DNA of 64,000 nt from Desulfotignum sp. (GCA_011390335.1 JAABSO010000008.1:1-64000), one strand, 5' to 3'; positions 18,505 to 28,830 are shown, counted from the stretch's first letter. Translations and numbers: made by a program. The notes: a model not told the origin generated them from the letters alone.

Positions 18505-20169
18505 ATGGAACCTGCAAGGATGCCATATGTGAAACACCATGAGATTTCGTTGGAAACCTTGAAAAACCGGTTTCTGGCCGCAATTTACCGGCAGGATGCC
18601 CAAAAAACCCGCACATCCTTTCTTATGATTTTGGATGCAGCGCGAAAGAGCCTGCCGGAACCAGGGGAAACCCGGGAAAAACTGCTGCGGCAGATACAGA
18701 CAGCCTTTCTGCGCTTCAAACCCTTTTTAACCTCCCCCCAGGTTGGTCTTGCAGCCCCCTTTCAGGCGTTGAAAACCCTGCTGGCGGATGTTGTAAAGTT
18801 TCGGTGCCGTGCGGTGTACCATGTATCTTATACAGACTGGCATGCCCGTGTAAACCTGATGCCCTGGCAGATGGATCTGTTATTTAAAAACGCCATTACC
18901 GTGCAGCTCACCTCCGGATGCTCCCATTTTTGCCGGCGGTGCAATGAATGGGCCCTGCCCGGCATCAGAAGCCATTTTTCATACGATGCCGCCGCACAGA
19001 TCATAAAACAGCTTCTGGTGCAGCGCAACACAGATACCGCCCTGTACGGTGCATCAGATCCCCTGGACTGGCAGGACGGTGCCCATACCCTGGCAGATCT
19101 TCTGACACCCGTGGGGAGCGCTGCCTGCTTCAGTCTTTTGACCAAGGTGCCAAGGGCCGGACAGGGGGTATTACAAACATTGGTCCACCGGAATATCGCC
19201 CTGTCCGTAAGTGTGACAGATGCAAACCGGGACCGCATCACCGCCCTGGAAACGCAAACCGGCATAAATCTTGCCAAGCAGCACGACTCCGATGACCTGC
19301 TCATACCGGCAGGGCTGGATGAGGATTTTACCACGGTGAAATCCTCCATCACCGACGCCTATGGTACGGAAATTACCCCGGAAGGGGCCTTTATCATCAT
19401 CCCGACCTTCACCTGTGCCCTGCATCCCATGGGCCACAAAAAACTGCCGGTCACCCGCAAAACAGCGGTTTTCCCGGTAAAAAAAATCGGGCGGCAGGCC
19501 CTGCTGCAAGACTATTTCAAACCCCTGGAAGTGGTGGGACACAAAAAAACCCCCTTTCACCTGTCTAAACTGCTGGATGTCCAGGTGGAAACGTTGCTGC
19601 TGGACAACGGGTCCATGGACCTGTCACCCCCGGGCATGCGCAATCTTAAGGAATATTTCACCATTTTTCAGGAACCAGCCCGGCTGCAGCGCAAACACAT
19701 GACCCGGTCAATTGTTCAGGGGCTGAAAAAGCAATTTTTCCCCCATGGCAGATACCATGACCTGACACATGAACAACAGCGGCTGTACCGGCAGAAAATT
19801 TACGCCCATCTGGATTTTTGCAACAAAACGATTGTGGAAGAATCCCGAATCTGCGCGGTGTCGTTTTTTTTACAGGCTGCCCAAAATTTTCTGGCGGAGC
19901 AGGAAGATAAAAAAACCATCATCGCCCATCTCATTAAGCCGGAAGCAGATCAACTGGCACACCGCTATGGCCGAAACGCCCGGAAAACAGATGTACAACA
20001 CCTGCTTTCACATGATATAAATGGTTTTTTTGACCTGTTTAGATTCTATGTCACGGCCCTGGTTTTTGATCGCCACACCCGGGCTGTCATCCGGTTTATC
20101 CAGGCACATCCCGCAGCATATGATCCTGTTGCAGACCGATTTGTAAAAAATAAGGAAAATATGGCATGA
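18505..20169 (+). CDS. Radical SAM protein of unrecognised subfamily
   Basis: A 554-aa protein. An N-terminal helical region of about 130 residues precedes a canonical CxxxCxxC cluster motif, Cys139/143/146 in SGCSHFCRRCNEW. The partial TIM-barrel follows, then a long helical C-terminal region (about 330-554). The substrate is unknown. The frame extends to an ATG at 18478, but that ATG lies inside the dsr terminator's T-tract. The ATG at 18505, 5 nt after AAGG, is more credible; a GTG at 18529 is a further option. The stop overlaps the next radical SAM gene by 4 nt (ATGA), so the two are coupled. Confidence 0.72.
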   Translation: MEPARMPYVKHHEISLETLKNRFLAAIYRQDAQKTRTSFLMILDAARKSLPEPGETREKLLRQIQTAFLRFKPFLTSPQVGLAAPFQALKTLLADVVKFRCRAVYHVSYTDWHARVNLMPWQMDLLFKNAITVQLTSGCSHFCRRCNEWALPGIRSHFSYDAAAQIIKQLLVQRNTDTALYGASDPLDWQDGAHTLADLLTPVGSAACFSLLTKVPRAGQGVLQTLVHRNIALSVSVTDANRDRITALETQTGINLAKQHDSDDLLIPAGLDEDFTTVKSSITDAYGTEITPEGAFIIIPTFTCALHPMGHKKLPVTRKTAVFPVKKIGRQALLQDYFKPLEVVGHKKTPFHLSKLLDVQVETLLLDNGSMDLSPPGMRNLKEYFTIFQEPARLQRKHMTRSIVQGLKKQFFPHGRYHDLTHEQQRLYRQKIYAHLDFCNKTIVEESRICAVSFFLQAAQNFLAEQEDKKTIIAHLIKPEADQLAHRYGRNARKTDVQHLLSHDINGFFDLFRFYVTALVFDRHTRAVIRFIQAHPAAYDPVADRFVKNKENMA

Positions 20170-22172
20170 AAAATCCAGATGCAGTCATCGTATTTCCTCC
20201 GCCCATGGACCGTATTGCCCGGGTCTATCCGGCTCCCCATTTTTTGTCTTCATTTATCAACAGCAATGAATTTTCTGCAAGACCGTTGGATTTAAATATT
20301 ATTGCACTCAGCAAACTTACCAGTCCATATTTTCTGGACAAACAGATAGAAACCGTCGCATCAACCAGAGTCGGGCTGGAAAAATCAGGTCTTCATTCAC
20401 AGGAAAAAAGAGAAGCATATGCCGAAAATTTGAGATCAACTGCCAGACTTTTGTATGGAAGGCGTATCCATTCACAACACCATCATATAAAAAATCTGAT
20501 GGATATGGAAAATTGCGGCATTCGATATACACGGATATTCATTGACCTGTTTAAAAAGTACTTTGGCCTTTTTTACAAAAAAAATATTCCGGAAATAGAA
20601 GATCTAAAGACTTTTTTCTCCTGTCCTGAAGCCATACTCATCAAAGCGCTTTTGCATGAAGAGATACAAAATTCCATCATCGATAAACAGATACCGGTCA
20701 TTGGATTTTCTATTCCTTTTGCCCAGCAGTTTATTCCTGCAATGATATTGGCCAGTGATATCAAAGAAAAGATGCAAGATGTGCATATTTGTTTTGGTGG
20801 TCCGATCATTACCCTGCTGTCTGAAAAATATCTGAAAGAGGTGATAAAAGTCGCACCTGTGGATTCGTTTGTGAGATTTGACGGGGAAATGCCGTTGCTG
20901 CAGGTATTACGTTATAAACTGCGGGGTCAGGCTGTTGATGATACAAAAAACGTGATCTTTCATGATGGATTAAACAAAAGTGCGGACCTGTCTGATGCCG
21001 CCCACCATCGGAAAGGTAAACAGGTTCACACCCACAATAGATTCCAAAAGGAAAATATGGGGTATTTCTCAAAAAATGCCCCCATCCCTGTAACCCAGTC
21101 AACCGGATGTTATTGGAAAAAATGTTCATTTTGTGATTACATCAATCTTCACAAAGACAAAATATACCGGCCAAGGCCTGTCAGCGAAATCATTGCCGAC
21201 ATAAAATATTATCACGCGCTGAAATTTACAAATTTTCGCATGCTGGCTGAGGCAATACATCCCAAACATGCCGGTGAAATTGCAACTGCCTTGTTGGACA
21301 ATAAGTTGAATATTTCCTGGCATTCTTTTTTACGCGTTGATGCGGGATTTACCACAAAGATATTACAATCAATGGCCAGGAGCGGATTCAACTGTACCAT
21401 AGGGATGGAATCTGCCAATGAATGTGTATTGCAGACACTCAATAAAGGATACAACAAAAAAATTATCAGAGGATTTTTTGAAAACCTCCGGGCCGCATCA
21501 CTTAAGAACAACCATCTGAATCTTATAGTCGGTACCCCCGGCGCCACCTATGATCAGGAACTTGAAACACTTGCGTTCTGCAGGGAATATACCGATATTT
21601 TTACCCAGTTTAAAGCCGGCATTTTCACTTTGACACCAACGTCTGATATGGGAAAAAACCCGCAAAAATATGGTATACAAATTAAAGACAGCAGCGCAGA
21701 GAATCAGCATCTGCATGGACGAATATCATCAATGGCTTTTGACGATCCCAGGGGGATGACACATGAAAAAAAATTACGCATTATAGAACGCTATGGCCAA
21801 TTGAACAAAGAGATAAAAAACAAGCAAAAATTTAAAAACTGTCTGGACAGGATTACAGCAGCCGGGTCCGGTACTGACATGGAAGGAATTGTATTTGCTT
21901 TTGAAAAATTATTGGTCCGCCAAAGGGTGATGCACCATGCTTTCCATGGACAAGGCGATTATATGGTTGTCAATATATCTGAAAATCGCGATCATCAGGT
22001 TTTTATGGACAAACAGCAATCTGATCTAATGGACACTCTGAGAGACAGCACATTCGGCTTCCAGGATGTCATGGCAATCACAAAGGATGAAGATATCGCA
22101 CTGCATTTCATAAAAAAAATGGCAACAGGAAATTTGATCAGCGTAGCAGATATAGATCATGGAATCCGATAA
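20166..22172 (+). CDS. Radical SAM protein with B12-binding-like N-terminus
   Basis: A 668-aa protein. The N-terminal half resembles a cobalamin-binding Rossmann-type domain (IGFSIPFAQQFIPAMILASD, VHICFGGPIITLL). The cluster motif is Cys315/320/323 in STGCYWKKCSFCDY, spaced Cx4Cx2C rather than Cx3Cx2C. It is followed by radical SAM barrel elements (FRMLAEAIHPKHAGEI, RSGFNCTIGMESAN, LNLIVGTPGA). B12-dependent members often do methylations, ring contractions or RiPP maturation. No substrate can be named. By eye the gene is more AT-rich than its neighbours, which may mean later acquisition. It is convergent with the opp operon. Confidence 0.78.
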   Translation: MKNPDAVIVFPPPMDRIARVYPAPHFLSSFINSNEFSARPLDLNIIALSKLTSPYFLDKQIETVASTRVGLEKSGLHSQEKREAYAENLRSTARLLYGRRIHSQHHHIKNLMDMENCGIRYTRIFIDLFKKYFGLFYKKNIPEIEDLKTFFSCPEAILIKALLHEEIQNSIIDKQIPVIGFSIPFAQQFIPAMILASDIKEKMQDVHICFGGPIITLLSEKYLKEVIKVAPVDSFVRFDGEMPLLQVLRYKLRGQAVDDTKNVIFHDGLNKSADLSDAAHHRKGKQVHTHNRFQKENMGYFSKNAPIPVTQSTGCYWKKCSFCDYINLHKDKIYRPRPVSEIIADIKYYHALKFTNFRMLAEAIHPKHAGEIATALLDNKLNISWHSFLRVDAGFTTKILQSMARSGFNCTIGMESANECVLQTLNKGYNKKIIRGFFENLRAASLKNNHLNLIVGTPGATYDQELETLAFCREYTDIFTQFKAGIFTLTPTSDMGKNPQKYGIQIKDSSAENQHLHGRISSMAFDDPRGMTHEKKLRIIERYGQLNKEIKNKQKFKNCLDRITAAGSGTDMEGIVFAFEKLLVRQRVMHHAFHGQGDYMVVNISENRDHQVFMDKQQSDLMDTLRDSTFGFQDVMAITKDEDIALHFIKKMATGNLISVADIDHGIR

Positions 22173-22239
22173 CGCAATAACGGCCATGCCTTGGCGGGTG
22201 ACAAGACGGGGTGTTTTTTTAAGATTGCTCTTCCAAAGA

Positions 22240-23064
22240 TTATCTGCCGTATTTAAACCCGGGCTGCACTTTTATCAGTTGTTTGGTATAGGGATGTTCC
22301 GGGTGCTGGATAATGTTTTCTGCTGTGTTGATCTCCACAATATGGCCTTCGTGGATAACCGCAATCCTGTCGCACAGGTATCTGGCGGCCGCCAGGTTAT
22401 GGGTGATGAACAAAAAGGTCATGTCAAAGGTTGCTTTGATTTCCTGGAGCAGCTTGAACAACTGAATGGCAATGGTGGCATCCAGCATGGAAGTGGGTTC
22501 GTCCGCCACGATAAATTCCGGTTCCACCACAATGGCCCTGGCGATGGCCACCCGCTGGCGCTGTCCCCCGGAAAGCTGGTGGGGATACCGATTATAAAAC
22601 GCATGCCCCGGAGACAGCCCCACGGTTTCCAGGGTGTGAATCACCTTTTGTGACCGGGTTTCAGGGGTACCGATTTTCTGGACAATCAGGGGTTCCAGCA
22701 CGGTTTCTGCAATGGACAGATGGGGGTTCAGGCTCTGGTAGGGGTCCTGGAAAATCATCTGGACCCGGGAACGGTATGCTTTTAAGGCTGATCCTTTTAA
22801 ATCGCTGATGGGGACCTTGTTGAACAGGATCTGACCGGCAGTGGGCTGTTCCAGTCTGACAAGCAGCCTGCCGGTGGTGGTTTTGCCGCTCCCGCTTTGT
22901 CCCACCAGCCCGAAGATCTCCCCTGTTTCAATTCCAAGATCAATGCTGTTCAAGGCCAGAACTTTTTTCTTTTGTCTGGAAAAAAGGGTTTTTCCGGGAA
23001 AATAGGTTTTGGTCACACCCTTTATTTCAACCAGCAGATTTTTTTTCGGATCAGCCTTTCCCAT
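22240..23064 (-). CDS. oppF: Oligo/dipeptide ABC transporter ATPase (OppF/DppF type)
   Basis: A 274-aa ABC ATPase with Walker [12 protein letters not shown], signature LSGGQRQR and Walker [13 protein letters not shown]. It pairs with OppD to power peptide import. The frame extends to 23091, but the ATG at 23064 follows AGAGGTGG and fits the family's usual beginning. It overlaps oppD by 14 nt. It is the last gene of the five-gene transporter set; the convergent radical SAM gene ends 68 nt away. Confidence 0.9.
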   Translation of the reverse strand: MGKADPKKNLLVEIKGVTKTYFPGKTLFSRQKKKVLALNSIDLGIETGEIFGLVGQSGSGKTTTGRLLVRLEQPTAGQILFNKVPISDLKGSALKAYRSRVQMIFQDPYQSLNPHLSIAETVLEPLIVQKIGTPETRSQKVIHTLETVGLSPGHAFYNRYPHQLSGGQRQRVAIARAIVVEPEFIVADEPTSMLDATIAIQLFKLLQEIKATFDMTFLFITHNLAAARYLCDRIAVIHEGHIVEINTAENIIQHPEHPYTKQLIKVQPGFKYGR

Positions 23065-24034
23065 GACCACCTCTGATAATGCCGGGCTCACAGCAAAACG
23101 CCTTGTGGGTGGAAGATATCTCTACCCAGCCCGGTGCTTTTTTTCTGCAGGAACCGGAACATACCTTGCAATTATCGGCAAACCGGCAGGACCCGATGTC
23201 CGATAAAAGATCCGGCGATTCCTGCATATCCGGAATCACGATATCATTGATATTATCCAAAGACAGATAAGAACCCAGCAGGCTGCGGGTGTAGGGATGC
23301 CGGGGCGAGGTGAACACTTCTTTTCTGGTGCCTGTTTCAACGATCTGACCGGCGTACATCACACAGATTTCATCACATACCGATGCCACCACCGCAATGT
23401 CATGGGAGATGAAAATCAGGCCGGTATGGGTTTTTTCCTGCACCTGTTTGATTTCTCTGAGAATCTGGTCCTGGACAATGACATCCAGGGCAGTGGTGGG
23501 TTCATCCGCAATAATAAGATCCGGATCACAGGCCAGGGCCATGGCGATGATCACCCGCTGTTTCATGCCCCCTGAATATTCATGGGGATAATCTTTCATG
23601 CGCGCCACCGGGATATCCACAAGATCGAACAAAGCATTCAACCGGTCTGCCAGATCCGCATCAGACATGTCGGGCTGGTGGGTGATGATGGCCTCTTTGA
23701 TCTGCTCATCCACCCGGTGCACCGGATTCAATGCATTCATGGCTGCCTGGAATATCATGGCGATTTTCGCCCCCCGCACCTTGCGCCATTGTTTTTCAGT
23801 CAGACGCACCAGATCTTCTCCCTGGAACTGAATACTGCCTCCCAGGATCACGGCATTGTCCGGCAAAAGCCCCATCAAAGCCATGCCGATGGTGGTCTTG
23901 CCGCAGCCGGATTCTCCCACAAACCCTAAAGGCCTGCCTTTTTCAAGATCAAAACTGATATTGTCCACTGCCTTGAGCATGCCTTTTTTGGTCTGGTATC
24001 CGATGGTCAGGTTCTTTACAGATAAAAGTGTCAT
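23051..24034 (-). CDS. oppD: Oligo/dipeptide ABC transporter ATPase (OppD/DppD type)
   Basis: A 327-aa ATPase with Walker A GESGCGKTTIG, signature YSGGMKQR and Walker B LIIADEPTTALD. The C-terminal oligopeptide extension carries a cysteine cluster (CRFADNCKVCSGSC) like that binding an Fe-S cluster in some DppD proteins. The ATG at 24034 (MTLLSVKNLTIG) is 4 nt after the oppC stop, so I prefer it to the longer frame starting at 24112. Confidence 0.92.
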   Translation of the reverse strand: MTLLSVKNLTIGYQTKKGMLKAVDNISFDLEKGRPLGFVGESGCGKTTIGMALMGLLPDNAVILGGSIQFQGEDLVRLTEKQWRKVRGAKIAMIFQAAMNALNPVHRVDEQIKEAIITHQPDMSDADLADRLNALFDLVDIPVARMKDYPHEYSGGMKQRVIIAMALACDPDLIIADEPTTALDVIVQDQILREIKQVQEKTHTGLIFISHDIAVVASVCDEICVMYAGQIVETGTRKEVFTSPRHPYTRSLLGSYLSLDNINDIVIPDMQESPDLLSDIGSCRFADNCKVCSGSCRKKAPGWVEISSTHKAFCCEPGIIRGGHGKG

Positions 24035-24038
24035 GGAA

Positions 24039-24938
24039 TCAGGCCTGCCCCTCCTTTCGCAACCGTGGATCCAGCACCTCGTCCATGGCCCGGCCCAGCA
24101 GATAAAAGGCAAGGGTCAAAAGCGATATGCACACCCCCGGTGGTATCAGCCAGTAGGGGGCCTGAAACATATGACCCGATTTCCAGACCCACTGGAGCAT
24201 CATGCCCCAGCTCACCTGGCTGGGATCTCCGAACCCCAGAAAGGACAATGCCGCTTCCACCAGAATGGCGGCAGTCACCCGGAAGGTCATGTACAAAAAT
24301 GCCAGGGGCAGAACATTGGGCATGATATGCCGGAAAATAATACGCAGATGCGAAGCCCCGGCCACCCGGGATGCCTCGATAAACGGCCGGTGTTTCAATG
24401 ACAGGGTCTGGGACCGGATAACCCGGGATACGGCAGGCCACCGCATGATGGCAATGATGAACACAATGATCCAGATGTTGAACTGACCGAACAAAGAAGC
24501 CAAAATCAGCAGGATCACCAGGGAGGGCAGCACCATGATGATATCTGCCGTGCGCATGAGAAAGGCATCCAGCAGTCCGCCGGTGTAACCGGCCACCATC
24601 CCCACAAGGGTGCCGATGACAATACTGAAAAATGCTGCGGAAAGCCCGACAATAAAGGCCACTTTAGCCCCTTCCAGAAGCTGGGCAAAAAGATCACGGC
24701 CCACATTGTCCGTGCCCAGCCAGTGGGTGAGGCTGGGTCCTGTGGAAACCCTGATATCCGGATCGATGCCGGTCATGGGATCATACATGGGCCCGATAAG
24801 GGGCACAAAAAAAGAGGCAATGGCCATGAACATGAATACCACCAGGATAATGATACCGGTTTTGCCCAGGGGATTTTCAATAAAAATCTGCCATCCTTTG
24901 TAAAACCGCTGCAGAGAATACTTGTTCAGCACAGGCAC
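24039..24938 (-). CDS. oppC: Peptide ABC transporter permease (OppC/DppC type)
   Basis: A 299-aa permease with an N-terminal transmembrane helix (TGIIILVVFMFMAIASFFV) and an OppC_N-type segment before the binding-protein-dependent transport domain. About five further helices follow, and the EAA-like loop reads EASRVAGASHLRIIFRHIMPN. It forms the channel with OppB. It lies 11 nt after oppB. Confidence 0.93.
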   Translation of the reverse strand: MPVLNKYSLQRFYKGWQIFIENPLGKTGIIILVVFMFMAIASFFVPLIGPMYDPMTGIDPDIRVSTGPSLTHWLGTDNVGRDLFAQLLEGAKVAFIVGLSAAFFSIVIGTLVGMVAGYTGGLLDAFLMRTADIIMVLPSLVILLILASLFGQFNIWIIVFIIAIMRWPAVSRVIRSQTLSLKHRPFIEASRVAGASHLRIIFRHIMPNVLPLAFLYMTFRVTAAILVEAALSFLGFGDPSQVSWGMMLQWVWKSGHMFQAPYWLIPPGVCISLLTLAFYLLGRAMDEVLDPRLRKEGQA

Positions 24939-24949
24939 ATCCTTTGTAA

Positions 24950-25924
24950 CTAATATGTGATCCTGGGATCCAGCCAGGCATACAACAGATCCACAATCAG
25001 GTTGGCAACCAGCACCACCAGGGCGATGAGCAGAAAACAGGCCTGGGCCAGGGGATAGTCATTGTTGCTCACCGCAAAAATCAATTCTTTGCCGATCCCG
25101 GGCCAGGTAAAAATCTGCTCTGTCAGGGCACCGCCGTTTATGGAAAAGGCAAGGGAAAGTCCCACAGACGTGATTACGGGCAGAGCGGCATTCTGGGCAG
25201 CATGTTTATTTCGGATCACCTTTTCACTCAACCCCTTTGCCCGGGCCGTAATGATATAATCTTCTCTGAGAACCGACAGCATGGATGAGCGCATCAGCAG
25301 CAGATAAGAGCCCAGGTTGATGATAAACAGCGTCATCAGCGGCAGCATCAGGTGATGAAGCACGTCCAGAATCCGAACAAATAAAGACGCGTTTCCCACC
25401 CAGAGTTGTGGAGACAGCACCCCGCCCAGAGGAAACAGCCCCAGCTTGAATCCCAGAACCCACAAAAGAAGCAAAGCAAACCAGGGAATAAACAGGGTGT
25501 AGCACACAAGGGCGGAAATGGACATGACATTGTCCAGATGCGATCCCTTATGCCAGGCGGCAATTTTACCCAAAAAAATCCCCACAAATGCCGCCAGGAC
25601 CGTGGATGTGGTGAACAGCAGAATGGTCCATTTGAGTTTGTCTAAAATGATGGTGGAAACCTGTTCCCCATAATGAAAGGAAAACCCGAAATTACCGGTG
25701 AAAAAATTTTTAACATAAATAAGATATTGTTCCCACAATGGTCTGTCCAGTCCCATCTGCTCGATAAGATGGGCCATGTCTTCAGGGGTGAGCATGGGAT
25801 CCACCATCTTGGATATGGGATCTCCCGGAGACAAACGGAACAAAAAAAACAGCACCGTTAAAATCACAAAAAAAATGAAGGCAACTTCCACCAGTTTTAC
25901 CAGAATATAGCTGGATTTTTTCAT
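24950..25924 (-). CDS. oppB: Peptide ABC transporter permease (OppB/DppB type)
   Basis: A 324-aa permease with six predicted helices. It starts with the typical first helix and RLSPGDPISKMVDP. The EAA-type loop is around DYIITARAKGLSEKVIRNKHA. It is the channel half partnering OppC. It follows oppA by 23 nt in the same direction. Confidence 0.93.
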   Translation of the reverse strand: MKKSSYILVKLVEVAFIFFVILTVLFFLFRLSPGDPISKMVDPMLTPEDMAHLIEQMGLDRPLWEQYLIYVKNFFTGNFGFSFHYGEQVSTIILDKLKWTILLFTTSTVLAAFVGIFLGKIAAWHKGSHLDNVMSISALVCYTLFIPWFALLLLWVLGFKLGLFPLGGVLSPQLWVGNASLFVRILDVLHHLMLPLMTLFIINLGSYLLLMRSSMLSVLREDYIITARAKGLSEKVIRNKHAAQNAALPVITSVGLSLAFSINGGALTEQIFTWPGIGKELIFAVSNNDYPLAQACFLLIALVVLVANLIVDLLYAWLDPRITY

Positions 25925-25947
25925 TTTATCCCAAACGCTTTATATGC

Positions 25948-27705
25948 CTATTTTATCGGCCTGACCACGCACAGAGACCAGATATTTCCGATGCCGTTCA
26001 CTTTTTCCACCCAGCCTTCAAAGCGTTTGTTTACGGTGGCTTCAATGATATGGGGGTTGTATAAGGGATAATAGGGCACATCTTCCAGGAGCATTTCCTG
26101 CATTTTATAAATCATCTGCCTGCGTTCTTGGTCATCTACAACCAGGCGCTGCTCTGCGGCCAGGGTATCAAACGTCTCATTTGTGTATCCGCTCATGTTC
26201 CAGCCATTGGGCCTGTCATTTTCCGAAGAGAAAAACGCCCCCAGATAATCAGGATCCAGATCCAGCTTGCCGTAGCCCAGGACAAAGGCATCAAAATCAT
26301 GTTTTCCCTTGACTGTTTCCAGCAGGGAATTAAAGGACATGGGTCTTGCAAAGGCAGGCAGGCCCAGCTTTCTGAGCCACTCCTGGATCATGGTGCCGGC
26401 AAAGGCCCGTTTGGGGTCATAATCTGCCGGCGGGGTGAGAATCACAAATTTCTCCATGTTTTCCCCTGAAGGAAGGATAATGTCAGAGGGGGTGGCCAGT
26501 GTTCCGTCATCATTTACCGGCGGTACTTTCCAGGAATATCCGGCAGATTTGAGCATATTCCAGGCTGCGGTGATCCGCTGTTTTTCGTCCATACCCGCCC
26601 CGTATTTTCTCACATCAGGGTTATGCCAGAAATGGTTGCCGGAAGGTATAATGGAATCCATGGGATTGCCGTAATCCTGGAGGATCCGGCTCAGAATGAA
26701 CTGCTTGTCCACCACCGTTGCAACTGCCTGGCGCAGGATTTTATCATCAAAAGGGGGCCTGCGCAGATTGAATCCCAGATAATACAGGGCGCTTTTTTTA
26801 TTAAAATGCAGGTCTATATTGCTATTTTCTTCCAGATCCTTGATATAGCCGGGCTGGATATCCCACCAGTAATAATCGATATCCCCTTTTTTTAAAGCCA
26901 GAATCGCCACATCCGTGGTCCCGTAAATATTGAACAAAAGATTGTCCACATAAGGGCCCAGATCAAAGCCGGCAATATTTTTGCCCTGCCCGAAAAAATA
27001 AGGATTTTTTGTCATGTGTATATAGGCGCCCTTCTCATATTCCTGCAGTATAAAAGGGCCGGTTCCCAAGGGTTTTTCCACCTGAAAATCCTGCAGGATA
27101 CGCAAGGGTTTTTCTTTGGTCAACGCATCTTTGGCCACAGATTCCCATTCTTTTTTAGACACCATGGGAGCGGTCATGACCCGTGACATGAAAATAGCGG
27201 AAGGCTCTTTTAAATGAAAGACCACGGTATGGGCATCAGGGGCTTCCAATTTTTCAATTATTTTCCATTTGCTGTAGTATCTGGGAATTTTAAAATCAAA
27301 AAACAGCTGCTTGGTAAACAGCACATCTTCACTGGTAAAATCGGATCCGTCAGACCATTTGGCCTTTCGCAGATGTATGGTATAAGTCAATGCGGCTTCA
27401 TCAAACACCGGTGCTTCTTTTGCCAGCCAGGGAATGATTTCCAGGGTCTTGGGGTGACGACGGAAAAGCGGCTGATAGATCTGGGACAGAATATTGCGCG
27501 AATTGATATCGGTTCCCAGCCAGATATTCAAAGATCTAGGTTCTTCAGGCAGTCCTATTTTTAAATACGCACTCTCTTCGGATTTCTGGCATGACAACAG
27601 TGCCCCTGTTACCACCATCAATAAAATGGCCGGCAGCAGCAGTCTGCATACCGTTTTACACCACCTGCTGGATTGGTTCTTTTTTATTTTCTGGATTTGC
27701 TGCAC
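25948..27705 (-). CDS. oppA: Peptide-binding lipoprotein of an Opp/Dpp-type ABC transporter (SBP family 5)
   Basis: A 585-aa lipoprotein with a positively charged N-terminus, a hydrophobic stretch and the lipobox ALLSC. The family-5 body includes YTIHLRKAKWSDGSDFTSED and later segments typical of peptide or nickel binders. Ligand specificity cannot be read. The longest frame starts with TTG at 27744, but a GTG at 27705 sits 7 nt after AGGAG and gives a normal signal peptide, so I use it. It overlaps the 3' end of the GshB-like gene by 50 nt, which means coupled expression. Confidence 0.88.
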   Translation of the reverse strand: MQQIQKIKKNQSSRWCKTVCRLLLPAILLMVVTGALLSCQKSEESAYLKIGLPEEPRSLNIWLGTDINSRNILSQIYQPLFRRHPKTLEIIPWLAKEAPVFDEAALTYTIHLRKAKWSDGSDFTSEDVLFTKQLFFDFKIPRYYSKWKIIEKLEAPDAHTVVFHLKEPSAIFMSRVMTAPMVSKKEWESVAKDALTKEKPLRILQDFQVEKPLGTGPFILQEYEKGAYIHMTKNPYFFGQGKNIAGFDLGPYVDNLLFNIYGTTDVAILALKKGDIDYYWWDIQPGYIKDLEENSNIDLHFNKKSALYYLGFNLRRPPFDDKILRQAVATVVDKQFILSRILQDYGNPMDSIIPSGNHFWHNPDVRKYGAGMDEKQRITAAWNMLKSAGYSWKVPPVNDDGTLATPSDIILPSGENMEKFVILTPPADYDPKRAFAGTMIQEWLRKLGLPAFARPMSFNSLLETVKGKHDFDAFVLGYGKLDLDPDYLGAFFSSENDRPNGWNMSGYTNETFDTLAAEQRLVVDDQERRQMIYKMQEMLLEDVPYYPLYNPHIIEATVNKRFEGWVEKVNGIGNIWSLCVVRPIK

Positions 27706-28678
27706 TGATTTTCTCCTCAATAAAGTCCACCACACGTTTTTCAAGTTTCTGGTTGTTGAACTGGTTGATCCGCGGGATTCCTCCGGGACTGACGCAATTA
27801 ACTTCCACCAGCTTATCTCCTATGATATCTATACCCACAAAATACAGGCCGTCTTGTAACAATTTTGGTTTAATGCGACGGCAAAGGGCTTTTTGGGCCG
27901 GCGTAATCTCGTGCCTGAAGGCCAGGGCACCGGCGTGGACATTGGTGCGGAAATCTCCTGACACGGATCTGCGGCCCATGGCACCCAGAATTTCTCCGTC
28001 CAGCAGAAGGATACGCACGTCCCCTTCTTTTCTGACCTGTTGTAAATATTCCTGAACCATGATGGGCCGGCGCTCGGGATAGGGTTTTCCCGCTTTGACA
28101 TAGTAGTTGATCAGGGAGTTAAGATTTTCCTGGTCCTGGTTGCTCACCTTGATCACCCCGTGGCCCCCATGGCCATGCAGGGGTTTGATAACCATGGCAC
28201 CGCCAAAATCATCAATGATTTTCTTCAGACGGTACGGATCCCTGGACACATGGGTTTCAGGAATAATATCCGGAAAATTGAGAATATAGGCTTTGCTGCT
28301 GCCGTTGAGCTGGCCCATGGTATTGTTTACCAGAAACACCTGATCACTCACCGGTCCCAAAAACTCCAGCACCTCATAATTGATGGGCGGATCTTTTCTC
28401 AAAAACAGAACATCCAGGTCTGTCACTGTTTCAAATATCAATTCTTCTTTGTCCAGACAATGGAGGAGATCCGTCCAGTAAGCCTGGATGGAATGGTCTT
28501 TCGGCACAGAGATATGGCGCATTCTTGCCACCACTTCATTTTTCCGGACGTAGATATCATGGGGTTCAAGGAAATACACCTCATGGCCCCGCTGGTTGCA
28601 CTCATACATGATATGGGCAGTGGTATCCCAGACCGGGTCGATCTGCCGTAAATCATCCATTAAAAATGCGATTTCCAT
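27656..28678 (-). CDS. Glutathione-synthetase-like ATP-grasp ligase (GshB family)
   Basis: A 340-aa protein. The N-terminus MEIAFLMDDLRQIDPVWDTT resembles prokaryotic GshB. The ATP-grasp motifs are GGAMVIKPLHGHGGHGVIKV, a substrate-side DFRTNVHAGALA and metal-binding VEVNCVSPGG. GshB joins gamma-Glu-Cys to Gly. No gshA is near, so glutathione synthesis is not proven; another amide bond is possible. It is the first gene of an operon running into the peptide transporter, so the product or substrate might be peptide-like and imported. That link is inference. Confidence 0.85.
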   Translation of the reverse strand: MEIAFLMDDLRQIDPVWDTTAHIMYECNQRGHEVYFLEPHDIYVRKNEVVARMRHISVPKDHSIQAYWTDLLHCLDKEELIFETVTDLDVLFLRKDPPINYEVLEFLGPVSDQVFLVNNTMGQLNGSSKAYILNFPDIIPETHVSRDPYRLKKIIDDFGGAMVIKPLHGHGGHGVIKVSNQDQENLNSLINYYVKAGKPYPERRPIMVQEYLQQVRKEGDVRILLLDGEILGAMGRRSVSGDFRTNVHAGALAFRHEITPAQKALCRRIKPKLLQDGLYFVGIDIIGDKLVEVNCVSPGGIPRINQFNNQKLEKRVVDFIEEKISAANPENKKEPIQQVV

Positions 28679-28745
28679 GATACCTGTTTAAGACCTCCGG
28701 GTGTCTGCCTGTCTGAATTAAAATTTTTTATGAATTTATCAATTT

Positions 28746-28774
28746 ATGATAAGTAAAGTAGACGCAATTGTCAA
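28746..28774 (-). promoter_or_regulatory. Sigma-70-type promoter of the gshB-like/opp operon
   Basis: On the minus strand TTGACA (28774-28769), a 17-nt spacer and TATCAT (28751-28746) form a near-consensus promoter about 70 nt before the ATG at 28678. It lies in the 370-nt divergent region 28679-29048, which also holds the structured element at 28831-28917 and an AT-rich leader before the plus-strand gene at 29049. Confidence 0.75.
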
Positions 28775-28830
28775 ACCCTTACCCAAATTTAACAAAGGCC
28801 ATCGCATGTAATCACATCCTGTTCAGCTGC

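Noticed and set aside
22159..22653. Plus-strand frame of 164 codons
   Set aside because: It lies almost wholly antisense to oppF and has no recognisable domain.
27656..28678. Firm call of glutathione biosynthesis
   Set aside because: No gamma-glutamylcysteine ligase gene is near, and ATP-grasp specificity cannot be read from the motifs.
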